21,671 bases of DNA from CAYREE01 sp964423225 (GTDB taxonomy: Archaea > Altiarchaeota > Altiarchaeia > IMC4 > SCGC-AAA252-I15): positions 1-21,671 of the forward strand of contig CAYREE010000025.1 of assembly GCA_964423225.1 (NCBI GenBank), given 5' to 3'. The notes below the pieces were generated by a model. That model was given only the letters and a program-made list of their open reading frames with translations, did not search any database and was not told where the DNA came from. Shown here piece by piece: positions 1-7,313 of this stretch; position 1 is the stretch's first letter, and every line of letters starts with the position of its first letter. Position numbers and translations under genes: made by a program.

Positions 1-1
1 A

Positions 2-232
2 GTGGGCAGCCAGAGCCAATTCCTGATCATTTCCACTGACAGCGAGAGCATAAGGTTTTCAGCATTCAAAAGCTATACGAATTTTCAGAAGACGATCACA
101 GAGTACGTGAAGACCTACCTGAAGAAGGGGCATATACTTGAACCCCCTGAGATCCAGCTTTTCCCGATAGCTGATTTCGAATACAAAAGCCTCATAAACT
201 TTCATAGACCACTACAGCAACTGCTAAAATGA
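2..232 (+). CDS. C-terminal end of an unknown protein (5' truncated by window edge)
   Basis: The reading frame is open from the window edge to a TGA at 230-232, so at least 76 residues of a longer protein are present. The GTG at 2-4 is probably internal rather than a start. The visible part is a mixed alpha/beta soluble segment with no cysteines, no membrane segment and no motif I recognise. Its stop overlaps the ATG of the next gene (ATGA at 229-232). This points to translational coupling with the radical SAM protein downstream, and perhaps to a role as its partner or substrate-supplying protein. Function unknown. Confidence 0.7.
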   Translation: MGSQSQFLIISTDSESIRFSAFKSYTNFQKTITEYVKTYLKKGHILEPPEIQLFPIADFEYKSLINFHRPLQQLLK

Positions 233-1569
233 GATGCGATAAATCACATATTGAAGAAGGCGTTAAACAAAGATACTCGGAGTTCATCAAAGATTATGGC
301 ATGGTCAAAAGAACTAAAAACGCTTTCGAGTCAAGCCATATTATAGTATGCCATCCGGGAAAGGATAAATGCGGGCCGATAGAGTGTAAGGATATTAATG
401 CCGGAGACAAGGACCTAAGCCTTTACCTTCACATCCCCTTTTGCTTGAGTAAATGCGCCTATTGCCACTATATCAGCGAGGGTATTGATGCCAAGAAGTT
501 AGGAGTCTATGTAGAGGATTTAAAGAGGGATATAGAGGTTTGTAGGGATAATTTCTCTATCAGGGACCAGAGTGTAAAGAACATCCATATAGGCGGGGGC
601 ACCCCGACAATACTAAAAACCAGGCAGATGATAGATCTTCTGGATGCGATAAATGAAAGCTTCAATGTTGAAAAAAAAGCGGAGATAACGGTTGAATCTT
701 GTCCTAGTTCATTGATAGATGGATTATCAAACGATAATCTCAGCGATATCATAGACAGTGGTGTGAACAGGCTAAGCGTTGGAGTGCAAAGCTTCCATGA
801 CCCAGTATTAAGGATAGCCAACAGGTCCCATAGCGGCCAACATGCGATCAATGCAGTCCAAATGGCATACGAGAATGGTTTTCATAATCTGAACATTGAC
901 ATGATGATCGGTCTTCCAGGCCAAAACACCGAGATACTGCACAAAGACATGGAGATTCTGTCTGATCTGCCAAACAAGTCGATTACCCTGTATATTATGA
1001 GGTTGAAAAGCAGTGTGCCCATGTATGATCTATTGATGGAGCATTCTGGAAAATTTCCGTCCGAGGAGGAAAACCTATATCTCACGCATCTGTTCAGGGA
1101 GTACATGTCCTGTATGGGATACTCTGAGGACCCGGTAAACTGGTTCAGCAAGGAGGGCGGGGAATACATGCATCAGATAGACAAGTGGACTGGGAGAACA
1201 GATGTCCTGGCATTGGGTGTTGCAGGCTACAGCTATCTTAACGGCATCCAATTCTACAATGTCTGCGACCAGGAAGAATACCACCAAAGAATAAAAAAGG
1301 GGATAACACCAGTCGAATGCGGGATAATACTTGATGAAGAGCAAAAAAAGGAAAGATATGCCCTGTTCACTATGAAGACGAACAACGGGGCAGACAAAAA
1401 AGAATACCAGACCCTCTACAACTCCACCATAAAAAAAGACTTCCCGAAAATACACGAACTAATAAAGAAGGGACTCATAAATGAATCTGAAAACAATTTA
1501 TCACTTACCGAGAAAGGGAGAATACTACCCGACGAGACAGTAAAAACAATAATAGAAAAATCCGCCTAG
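229..1569 (+). CDS. HemW/HemN-like radical SAM protein
   Basis: This 446-aa protein belongs to the coproporphyrinogen-oxidase-like radical SAM family. The [4Fe-4S] cluster motif CxxxCxxC is at C72, C76 and C79 inside HIPFCLSKCAYCHY. The SAM-contacting IGGGTP motif is at 121-126, followed by the family's TVESCPSSL and RLSVGVQSF segments and the NIDMMIGLPGQ strand. The C-terminal 100 residues look like the winged-helix cap of HemW-type proteins. Family members are oxygen-independent coproporphyrinogen oxidases (HemN), heme chaperones (HemW) or heme-degrading and methyl-transferring relatives. The motif here ends C-x-Y-C-H rather than the usual aromatic after the third Cys. The protein also has about 60 extra N-terminal residues with two more cysteines, so the exact reaction cannot be assigned. 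It overlaps the upstream partial gene by 4 nt. Confidence 0.88.
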   Translation: MRCDKSHIEEGVKQRYSEFIKDYGMVKRTKNAFESSHIIVCHPGKDKCGPIECKDINAGDKDLSLYLHIPFCLSKCAYCHYISEGIDAKKLGVYVEDLKRDIEVCRDNFSIRDQSVKNIHIGGGTPTILKTRQMIDLLDAINESFNVEKKAEITVESCPSSLIDGLSNDNLSDIIDSGVNRLSVGVQSFHDPVLRIANRSHSGQHAINAVQMAYENGFHNLNIDMMIGLPGQNTEILHKDMEILSDLPNKSITLYIMRLKSSVPMYDLLMEHSGKFPSEEENLYLTHLFREYMSCMGYSEDPVNWFSKEGGEYMHQIDKWTGRTDVLALGVAGYSYLNGIQFYNVCDQEEYHQRIKKGITPVECGIILDEEQKKERYALFTMKTNNGADKKEYQTLYNSTIKKDFPKIHELIKKGLINESENNLSLTEKGRILPDETVKTIIEKSA

Positions 1570-1614
1570 AATCTCACATATCAAAACGTGTGAAAACAGG
1601 TATGAGAATCAGTA

Positions 1615-1698
1615 TGCGGGGGACGCGGTTCGAACGCGCGCAGGCCTACGCCACAGGGTCCTAAGCCCTGCCCATTTGACCAACTCTGGCACCCCCGC
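1615..1698 (-). tRNA. tRNA-Leu (anticodon UAG)
   Basis: On the minus strand an 84-nt cloverleaf can be drawn. A 7-bp acceptor stem GCGGGGG/CCCCCGC has discriminator A. The D arm contains TGGTCAAAT. The anticodon stem CAGGG/CCCTG encloses the loop CTTAGGA, giving anticodon TAG (reads CUA). A long class II variable arm follows, and the T arm carries TTCGAAC closed by GCGCG/CGCGT with one G-U pair. The long variable arm and discriminator A fit leucine. No intron is visible, and CCA is not encoded (TAC follows the discriminator). It faces the radical SAM gene tail to tail. A broken copy of its 5' part lies directly upstream, and I see no separate TATA box between the two, so they may share a transcript. 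Confidence 0.93.
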
Positions 1699-1725
1699 AT
1701 AGGGTGAATTGTTTTTGGATGCCAA

Positions 1726-1806
1726 TGCCCATTTGACCAGTCTGCAGCTTGTCTGCGGACCTCAAAAGCCGATAGGCTTTTGTATGACTCTGGCACACCC
1801 CGCATA
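1726..1806 (-). pseudogene. Broken tRNA-Leu 5' portion with a 46-nt hairpin-bearing insert in the D loop
   Basis: Reading the minus strand, 1806-1787 matches the start of the neighbouring tRNA-Leu (ATGCGGGG, then GTGCCAGAGT) and 1740-1726 matches its D-arm 3' side (TGGTCAAATGGGCA). Between them is an insert of about 46 nt (1786-1741) absent from the intact gene. The insert holds a perfect 8-bp hairpin (CAAAAGCC, TATC, GGCTTTTG; 1782-1763) and a near repeat CCGCAGAC/CTGCAGAC. No anticodon arm, variable arm or TTC-loop follows, so this is not a complete tRNA. Possible readings are a decayed tandem tRNA-Leu, a scar of an integrated element, or a tRNA-derived small RNA. The TATA-like box at 1838-1845 could still drive it. 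Confidence 0.6.
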
Positions 1807-2050
1807 ATGGAAATTTATTTAGGGTGTTAATGCTTCAAATATAAGGATTTTAACTAATAAAAAGCTGATATGTGACTTGAATTGGGCTTAGTCTCTATTG
1901 TATTCTACTTATACCGTTTTGGTATTATGATTCTTTTTAGATCTAGGAGTATTGAGTTCCAATAAGTGTGGGTTTAACTGGGTTTAAGCTGTATAAGCCA
2001 TCGAATATCGATGCTTTTATTAGGATTCTTCCCTGTTTTTAAGAGGCAAA
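1807..2050 (+). promoter_or_regulatory. AT-rich intergenic region with TATA-like box and inverted repeat
   Basis: No gene is seen here. Before the 519-aa gene there is a 10-nt direct repeat (GGGTTTAACT at 1970-1979, GGGTTTAAGC at 1980-1989) and a TATA-like GTATAAG at 1991-1997. A perfect 6-bp inverted repeat CATCGA-ATA-TCGATG follows at 1999-2013, placed between the box and the expected transcript start near 2019. A site there could be an operator. A GAGG ribosome binding site at 2042-2045 precedes the ATG. Confidence 0.45.
1836..1848 (-). promoter_or_regulatory. TATA-like box for the tRNA-Leu region
   Basis: On the minus strand CCTTATATTTG lies about 35-40 nt before the first base of the tRNA-like copy. 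With an archaeal start about 25 nt after the box centre, transcription would begin near 1817 and run through the broken copy into the intact tRNA-Leu. The assignment rests on base composition and spacing only. Confidence 0.4.
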
Positions 2051-3610
2051 ATGGTAACTCAAAACAGTCGTGGGGACCGGTCTCAAAGTCGAATATCAGC
2101 TCATCAATTTGGTGATGATCCATTTAGTGATATTGACGGGACACAAACAGTAAGAGAATACATGCACCACTTCGGCGGGGCATCACGAGTCAGAAAACTA
2201 GCTGAATACACACCCATTACAAACCGATTACTAGATGCCTTTGAGAATCCTACAGGGATAGGCCTTGCAACGATAGATAATCCTCGTGAATTTGCATCCG
2301 CGATAGGTTTGCAGGTAGGACGATGTGAGATGACACCCCCCCAACTTACGAGATTGCTTGTAAGTATCGATGAATGTAATCCCTTGGATGGTAATCCCGC
2401 TCAAATCCTTGATAGGGTAAAAGACCGGGATCTAAGCCTTTATGCTAGAATGATTCCGAGAAGAGTCAGAGAAGGGGAAATAGAGGTTGGTGAAGCTTTA
2501 GAGCTTATGGCAAATCCAATAGTCACTTCATCAAGGCAAAGAGCCATTGAGAGTACGCCGGAAAGGCCATCATGGTTCTACCAACATGATATCTATGGAA
2601 ACGTTGTGGAAAGATTATCCCAGGAATATCTTGCCGCAATGGGAAGGTCAATCGCATATAGTAGAGGTCTTGACACCGAGTCTAGTTATTCCTTAGCATA
2701 TGATACTGAGGGCACTTCTGCAAGACATTTACATAATTGCATCATGGGAACTGATATTGTAGAGTTGAAGGAGCCCACCCTCAGGAAGAAGAATAATCCG
2801 AACGCTCATGCAGCATTGAAATTCATGGAACAAGCCTTCGGCTATCCAGCTACAAAAGCAAGGATTACTGAAGTAGGTGGAACAGCAGCAATAGCTGAAG
2901 ACACAGCAAGTCCTGAAAACCATCCATTGAAAAGATTATTCGAAGTTCAAAGAAAACTACAACACGCATATGTGGACGAATGGGGTGGAACAGAAGGAAT
3001 ACTCCCAACAGAAGGCGTAGTGCATATGTCAGTAGTTGATGGAGTGCCGTCAATTACGAGTATCGATCCTCCCGGTGGAGTCGGAGCACCTGAGTCCACT
3101 GCCGAACCTAGAAGAGGTTGGACAAGATTTATACCCTGGGGACAACCTAAACCTGCCACACAATCTGTGGAAGACAATCCCAAATCAGATATTACAATGA
3201 CTTATAAACGAGGATTAGACCATCACGCAGCTAATCCTGCAATAGAGATTTCATTAAACATGCCTAAACCTATCGAGGGTGGAGGACGACTTGAACAAGA
3301 CGCAGTCATGCGCTGTCTACTCTATGCTGAGACGGTTGCAAGACAACAAGGAATCCCAAAAGTCAGGATTAATGAGGATTCCGGATATTTAATACCAAAA
3401 CATCCTGAACTAATCGGATTAACTGGAGTAAACCTGGAGAGATCCTTATGGGAAACCCCAACCGATGAAAAATTCAAGGCTGAAACCAAACTAATGATAG
3501 GATACCTACAATTCCCAAAAGTATTATCTCCAAGCAGACTTCCAGAAACTCACCGACTATCAAAAAAAGAGCTTAGCAACCTAAGATACGAGATGGAAGT
3601 AAATCTCTAA
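2051..3610 (+). CDS. Conserved-looking protein of unknown function, 519 aa
   Basis: I do not recognise this protein. It starts at an ATG with GAGG six bases upstream. It has no signal peptide or membrane segment, few cysteines, and reads as soluble and cytoplasmic. Residues 1-130 are helix-rich. A low-complexity Gly/Pro/Trp-containing stretch near residues 340-380 (PPGGVG, RRGWTRFIPWGQ) looks like a linker between an N-terminal part and a C-terminal domain of about 130 residues rich in charged strands. A possible operator and TATA-like box precede it. The next gene on the same strand, 35 nt downstream, encodes a Tat-exported putative metallopeptidase and appears to have its own promoter. The pair lies next to the tRNA-Leu region with the broken tRNA copy, a typical landing place for mobile DNA, but no integrase is seen. 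Confidence 0.75.
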   Translation: MVTQNSRGDRSQSRISAHQFGDDPFSDIDGTQTVREYMHHFGGASRVRKLAEYTPITNRLLDAFENPTGIGLATIDNPREFASAIGLQVGRCEMTPPQLTRLLVSIDECNPLDGNPAQILDRVKDRDLSLYARMIPRRVREGEIEVGEALELMANPIVTSSRQRAIESTPERPSWFYQHDIYGNVVERLSQEYLAAMGRSIAYSRGLDTESSYSLAYDTEGTSARHLHNCIMGTDIVELKEPTLRKKNNPNAHAALKFMEQAFGYPATKARITEVGGTAAIAEDTASPENHPLKRLFEVQRKLQHAYVDEWGGTEGILPTEGVVHMSVVDGVPSITSIDPPGGVGAPESTAEPRRGWTRFIPWGQPKPATQSVEDNPKSDITMTYKRGLDHHAANPAIEISLNMPKPIEGGGRLEQDAVMRCLLYAETVARQQGIPKVRINEDSGYLIPKHPELIGLTGVNLERSLWETPTDEKFKAETKLMIGYLQFPKVLSPSRLPETHRLSKKELSNLRYEMEVNL

Positions 3611-3615
3611 ATAGA

Positions 3616-3625
3616 GGATATATTC
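3616..3625 (+). promoter_or_regulatory. TATA-like box suggesting a leaderless transcript
   Basis: GGATATATTC is centred about 25 nt before the ATG at 3646, the usual distance from an archaeal TATA box to the transcription start. No ribosome binding site is seen in the 20 nt before that ATG, so the message for the Tat-signal protein is probably leaderless. Confidence 0.5.
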
Positions 3626-3645
3626 TAATCCTTCGTGATAGTAAT

Positions 3646-4755
3646 ATGGAGGCTGTAAAAGGATCAGAATTAAGTCGAAGACGTTTCCTTAAAATCATGG
3701 GAGCGGCAGCTGCCACAACCAAACTAAAAGATATTGAAGCATTTGCTGAAGAAACTATTCCTGATGAAGTTATGAAGACCTTTCGTAAGACTGCTGAACA
3801 AATAAAGAAAAATGGATTTATTTCTACGATATACTCCAAGAAAGAGGTCGATATGCTGGTAGATGCAACATTGACAAAATTACCAAAACTATATATGGAC
3901 ACTTTAAGAGAGTATGAGAAAGAATCTGGAATAGACTTAATGGATAAACCACCAGAAGTATTAGTCTGGCCGAATCTTGTCATAAATGGTAAAGAATCAA
4001 GGGGGGCTTATAGCCCAGACCTCAAGAAAGTGGTATTGGATACTGAAGTATTGCTAGCGCTAGTGGATGAAAAACGGAGAAAATTCCCAAAAAAAAGAGG
4101 GATGGGAACTCCAGAAGTAGCTATAAGACACGAATTCTGCCATTATTGGGATAAGAGAGCTTTGGAAGAAGGTAGAGTGGATTGGATAGCTAGGATGAAG
4201 GGGAATAGTCTAAAAAAATCAAATGCTGGATATGAACATGCGAGTATGAATTGGGGATTGATAGCGTATATGCTAGGTAGAAAAGAGGGAAGAGGCATAG
4301 ATGAGGCAATGCATGAGGGAACGAAAAAGATAATGAAGTTTAGTTTCAGCGGAAAAAAATATGGATTAGTAGATTCTCTCAAAGAATTGGGATTAGACTG
4401 GCAGAATAAACCAGAAGATGATGAAGTCCTAAAATCCTTTTTAAAAGACTTCACAAATCCAAGTAGCATATACAAAGATCTAGAAGCTATGGGAAAAGCC
4501 GATCATAGAAGGACAGAAGCGATCATGAGACTATACGACCATTTTAATATTGGACTGGATGAACCCCTTAGATATATGCAGGATAAAGGAGACATCTATC
4601 CGTGGAGATTAGATCCTAAGTTAAACAATCTTTTTACTCCAAGAAGCGAGTTTGTAAGAGGTCCTAAAAGAGAACCTCAAAAACCAGCCACATTAAAGAT
4701 AGACGGAAAAAAGATGTATGAAGAGCTAATGGAGAAACGGAAGGGGAAGAACTAG
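3646..4755 (+). CDS. Tat-signal putative zinc metallopeptidase (HExxH)
   Basis: The 369-aa product begins with a twin-arginine signal: SRRRFLK at 10-16, a short Ala-rich region (19-25), then a possible AxA cleavage site AFA at 32-34. It would therefore be exported folded, with any cofactor already bound. The zinc-peptidase motif HEFCH is at 162-166 in RHEFCHYWDK, giving two His ligands and a catalytic Glu. A third ligand could be E197 or H198 in GYEHASMNW. The rest is highly charged and Lys-rich. I cannot place it in a named peptidase family. Its hydrophobic signal region is weak, so Tat export is probable rather than certain. The stop codon interlocks with that of the convergent lipoprotein gene within CTAG at 4752-4755. 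The start has no ribosome binding site but sits at the expected distance from a TATA-like box. Confidence 0.7.
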   Translation: MEAVKGSELSRRRFLKIMGAAAATTKLKDIEAFAEETIPDEVMKTFRKTAEQIKKNGFISTIYSKKEVDMLVDATLTKLPKLYMDTLREYEKESGIDLMDKPPEVLVWPNLVINGKESRGAYSPDLKKVVLDTEVLLALVDEKRRKFPKKRGMGTPEVAIRHEFCHYWDKRALEEGRVDWIARMKGNSLKKSNAGYEHASMNWGLIAYMLGRKEGRGIDEAMHEGTKKIMKFSFSGKKYGLVDSLKELGLDWQNKPEDDEVLKSFLKDFTNPSSIYKDLEAMGKADHRRTEAIMRLYDHFNIGLDEPLRYMQDKGDIYPWRLDPKLNNLFTPRSEFVRGPKREPQKPATLKIDGKKMYEELMEKRKGKN

Positions 4756-5270
4756 CAGTCACTATAACAGTTTTTCTCACATACCTGATAGTTACTCGGA
4801 CAATCATCAAGGCAATTCTGCATGCCCTGATTGCTACAGGCCTTATCGAATATGTCAACGCATCCATTGAAACAATCCATTCTCGCGCTCGGACCAGGAC
4901 CTGGTGCCATTGGGACGTGCATGCAGGCGATATTGCATGCTATTAGAGTCTTGCTTGCTTCCTCGCATACTTCCTCGTATTTCGTCTCGCATTTCGTAAC
5001 GCAATTATTAATCTTCTTCTCGCACTCAGTGTCACATGCATCATGACAAGCATCACGTTCAGGATCATTAGGTTTAGTCACCTGCATAGTCTTACCACCC
5101 TGCTGAATCCCACCGGAATCCTTACCACCAGAAGACTCCTTTCCAAAATCAATGTCAGGCCGGGTTAAACCCTCTCCAGTTCCAGAACCCTTGTCTTTTC
5201 CCCTCAAACAGATACATCCGGAAAAAAAGAGTATTAGACAGGTTAGTATGATGAATGATAATCGAGACAT
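4752..5270 (-). CDS. Cys-rich secreted lipoprotein
   Basis: The 172-aa protein opens with a hydrophobic signal ending LFFSGC (C19), a lipobox-like site, so it is probably lipid-anchored on the outer face of the membrane. A Gly/Ser/Lys-rich spacer (about 23-68) follows. The remaining 100 residues hold many cysteines in CxxxC pairs (CHDAC, CVTKC, CNIAC, CFNGC, CLDDC, CEKNC). The regular CxxxC spacing in predicted helices suggests a disulfide-stapled helical hairpin fold, as seen in CHCH-like or twin-CX3C proteins; I infer this from spacing only. No enzyme motif is visible. Its 3' end overlaps the end of the Tat-signal protein gene, so the two transcripts converge with no room for a terminator. 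Confidence 0.75.
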   Translation of the reverse strand: MSRLSFIILTCLILFFSGCICLRGKDKGSGTGEGLTRPDIDFGKESSGGKDSGGIQQGGKTMQVTKPNDPERDACHDACDTECEKKINNCVTKCETKYEEVCEEASKTLIACNIACMHVPMAPGPGPSARMDCFNGCVDIFDKACSNQGMQNCLDDCPSNYQVCEKNCYSDC

Positions 5271-5389
5271 GATAAAATATCATCATACAGTTAAATAAAA
5301 AATATGAAAGAACAATGTATTCCAGGCCTCTATCAGTAATTCTTATTTTTATGTTACCAATCTTTTTAATTGACAGTGTGGGTGCCTCC

Positions 5390-5764
5390 ATGACTAAGCG
5401 TGTTATGATTGTAGATGATGATGACAACATCCGTAACTATCTTTCCAACACCCTATTGACTTATGGATTCAAAGTCATAACCGCGGCCAATGGTATGGAC
5501 TGTATAGACAAGCTGAAAAAAACAGAAGTAGACTTGATTATAATGGAATTATTCCTTCCCATCGTAAGCGGAGTTGACGTTATAAAAGCGATAAGAAAAA
5601 GCGAAAAACTTCGAGATACGAGGATAGCAGTTATGAGCGTCATGGACTTCGACATGAAATCCATGGATTACTTAAAAGAAAAACTTGGAGTCATCTATAT
5701 TATCCCCAAACCCTTCGAGATAGGGAATGTGATATACATAATAAACACTCTGCTAAAGAGTTAG
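5390..5764 (+). CDS. Stand-alone receiver-domain protein with Glu at the phospho-acceptor site
   Basis: A 124-aa single CheY-like receiver domain. The start at 5390 is preferred because GGTG lies seven bases upstream and the product begins right at the first strand, MTKRVMIVDDDDN. An upstream in-frame start at 5315 would only add a hydrophobic stretch, although that could be a signal anchor. The acidic pocket D9-D12 is intact, S83 takes the Thr/Ser switch position, and K107 in the PKPF motif is present. The residue that is normally the phosphorylated Asp is E53 (DLIIMELFLP). Such a change usually blocks phosphorylation and can mimic the active state. No histidine kinase or output domain is encoded nearby. 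Confidence 0.85.
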   Translation: MTKRVMIVDDDDNIRNYLSNTLLTYGFKVITAANGMDCIDKLKKTEVDLIIMELFLPIVSGVDVIKAIRKSEKLRDTRIAVMSVMDFDMKSMDYLKEKLGVIYIIPKPFEIGNVIYIINTLLKS

Positions 5765-5766
5765 GA

Positions 5767-6762
5767 TTACTTATAAAGCTTATCTGTATCGATGATTATC
5801 ATCCCATAAGCTCCTGGAAGCCCCCTGCCCCCCCACTTCATCTTGAATGCAGCCTCATTCCCCCACGCATTCATGAAAAGGCTATATGGAATGTTATAAT
5901 TTTTTAACCTGGCTTTTGGATTAGGATCTTTTACCTTAAAACCATTCTTATCATATCCAACAACAACAAGAGTATGTCCATGATAAAACTGCCGATCCCA
6001 ATCTGGAGAGATAAATAGGTTTTCATTGATTATCATGTAATCAACAGGCACCAATACAGGATATCCCGCCGAAAGTGTTTTCTGAAGCATATCCAATGCT
6101 CGATTACGAGGATAAGTGAAAATCTGCTCTCTCGGATTACTCACTCGGTTCCGATAATATTTCAGGGAAGCTGAATCAAGAGTTCGTTTCTGCCAGCCTA
6201 AATAGACTGTATCATTCCCAGAATTACGTAAGATATAATTTATAGTCGATCGAATACCACCTCCTAAACCCTCTAGCTCCCGCATAAAAACTCTTATCTT
6301 ACCATCACCAGCATTTGTAGAATGCTTTAAAAGAATTGCGACAGAGCCAACCGAGTGATTAAAATGATTAAAATAATCGACAGAAATCAACTTATTATTA
6401 ACAGGGTTTTTTGGAATATTTAATTTTTTCCAAGTATTTTCAGATGGAAGATAAATAGTAGTAGTCGTCCTAAGGGTTGTTTTCACAGTAGTTCTAGGTT
6501 GTTCCACAATTGGGTCTTGAGACCTTGTTACTGTTGTAGGCGTAGGAGTAGGAGCCTTTGGTGCGGTTGTTACAGATGCAGTGAAATATCCCATTAGATA
6601 AGAGGATAATATCATGAAAACTACGACAGCTAATACGATGATGATATTATTTTTATAATCTTTTTTATCATCTGAATGATTAGTAACATTTATTTTTCCC
6701 AGTGAACTTTTTCCACCAACTTTGTTTTCCTTAACATCTTTTTTCGCTTCTTCTTTTTTCAC
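5767..6762 (-). CDS. Membrane-anchored C39-like peptidase-fold protein lacking cysteine
   Basis: The 331-aa product has a charged cytoplasmic tail (1-37), one membrane segment (39-60), a Thr/Pro-rich extracellular linker (62-104) and a C-terminal domain of the C39/papain-like type. That domain ends with the recognisable SAGYPVLVPVDY (231-242), YHGHTLVVVGYD (260-271) and VKDPNP (277-282), giving the catalytic-type H263 and D279. The position that should hold the nucleophilic Cys, before ILLKH around 136-143, reads HSVGSVA, and the protein contains no cysteine at all. It is therefore either an inactive binding domain or uses another nucleophile such as S137. The gene converges on the receiver gene, with only 2 nt between the stops. 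Confidence 0.7.
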   Translation of the reverse strand: MKKEEAKKDVKENKVGGKSSLGKINVTNHSDDKKDYKNNIIIVLAVVVFMILSSYLMGYFTASVTTAPKAPTPTPTTVTRSQDPIVEQPRTTVKTTLRTTTTIYLPSENTWKKLNIPKNPVNNKLISVDYFNHFNHSVGSVAILLKHSTNAGDGKIRVFMRELEGLGGGIRSTINYILRNSGNDTVYLGWQKRTLDSASLKYYRNRVSNPREQIFTYPRNRALDMLQKTLSAGYPVLVPVDYMIINENLFISPDWDRQFYHGHTLVVVGYDKNGFKVKDPNPKARLKNYNIPYSLFMNAWGNEAAFKMKWGGRGLPGAYGMIIIDTDKLYK

Positions 6763-6815
6763 GATTATGTATTACTTCCAATGATACTAAAAAACACATA
6801 ATCTAAATAGAATAT

Positions 6816-7313
6816 ATGGCATCGAAGGGGAATCCCAATCCAAAACCGCCTTCTAGTGGAGGTATACCCTCAGGAGAGGTACTTAGGTTGGCCAGCCATT
6901 ATAGTGCAGATCTTAAGAGGAAGGGCGGTCTTGATAAAACAGTATTCTGGGATGTTGAAGATGTTATGGACTTTGTTTTTCCGAAAAAATATCAGCCTAC
7001 ATACCATCAAGTATCCTCGGATTTCATTAGATTAATCCTTGAAAAAGACGAAGTCTCAAAAGAAGAGATAAGAAAATTTCTTGATAAAAACAAGTATAGT
7101 AAAAGCACACTTGAGAATAAGATAATCCCAAAGCTCGTCAGACTAGGATTTTTAAAAAGGGAGAGAGAATTCAAGGCTGGTCTTGGAAAGGGCAGATCAC
7201 TGGTATTAACAGAGTCTCTGACTTTCACAAACTATCTTGACCGAATTGGATTCGCCTGGAATATGCTCGTATCCACATCAAGAAAGAAAAGGTCTAGATC
7301 CCAAGACTCTTAA
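6816..7313 (+). CDS. Winged-helix DNA-binding-like protein
   Basis: The 165-aa basic protein has a Pro/Gly-rich start (1-18) and two helical parts. Residues 72-125 look like a winged helix: VSKEEIRKFL, SKSTLENKIIPKLVRLGFLKR, then a wing with GLGKGRSLVLTE. The C-terminal tail ends KKRSRSQDS, which could bind nucleic acid. It is probably a transcription regulator; target and ligand are unknown. The start is the ATG at 6816 with a TATA-like CTAAATAG a short distance upstream. Its last 20 nt overlap the 3' end of the convergent KaiC-like gene. Confidence 0.6.
   Translation: MASKGNPNPKPPSSGGIPSGEVLRLASHYSADLKRKGGLDKTVFWDVEDVMDFVFPKKYQPTYHQVSSDFIRLILEKDEVSKEEIRKFLDKNKYSKSTLENKIIPKLVRLGFLKREREFKAGLGKGRSLVLTESLTFTNYLDRIGFAWNMLVSTSRKKRSRSQDS

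Noticed and set aside
1581..1805. 74-codon minus-strand open frame
   Set aside because: It lies entirely over the tRNA-Leu and its broken copy; the translation has no protein-like character.
1700..1806. A second functional tRNA with a D-loop intron
   Set aside because: After the D arm there is no anticodon arm, variable arm or TTC loop before the intact tRNA begins.
2051..4755. Integrated mobile element with integrase or transposase
   Set aside because: No recombinase gene, terminal repeats or target-site duplication could be found; only the neighbouring tRNA hints at it.
5315..5389. Upstream start for the receiver protein
   Set aside because: It would add a hydrophobic stretch before the first strand of the domain; the GGTG site fits the start at 5390. 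A membrane-anchored form cannot be fully excluded.
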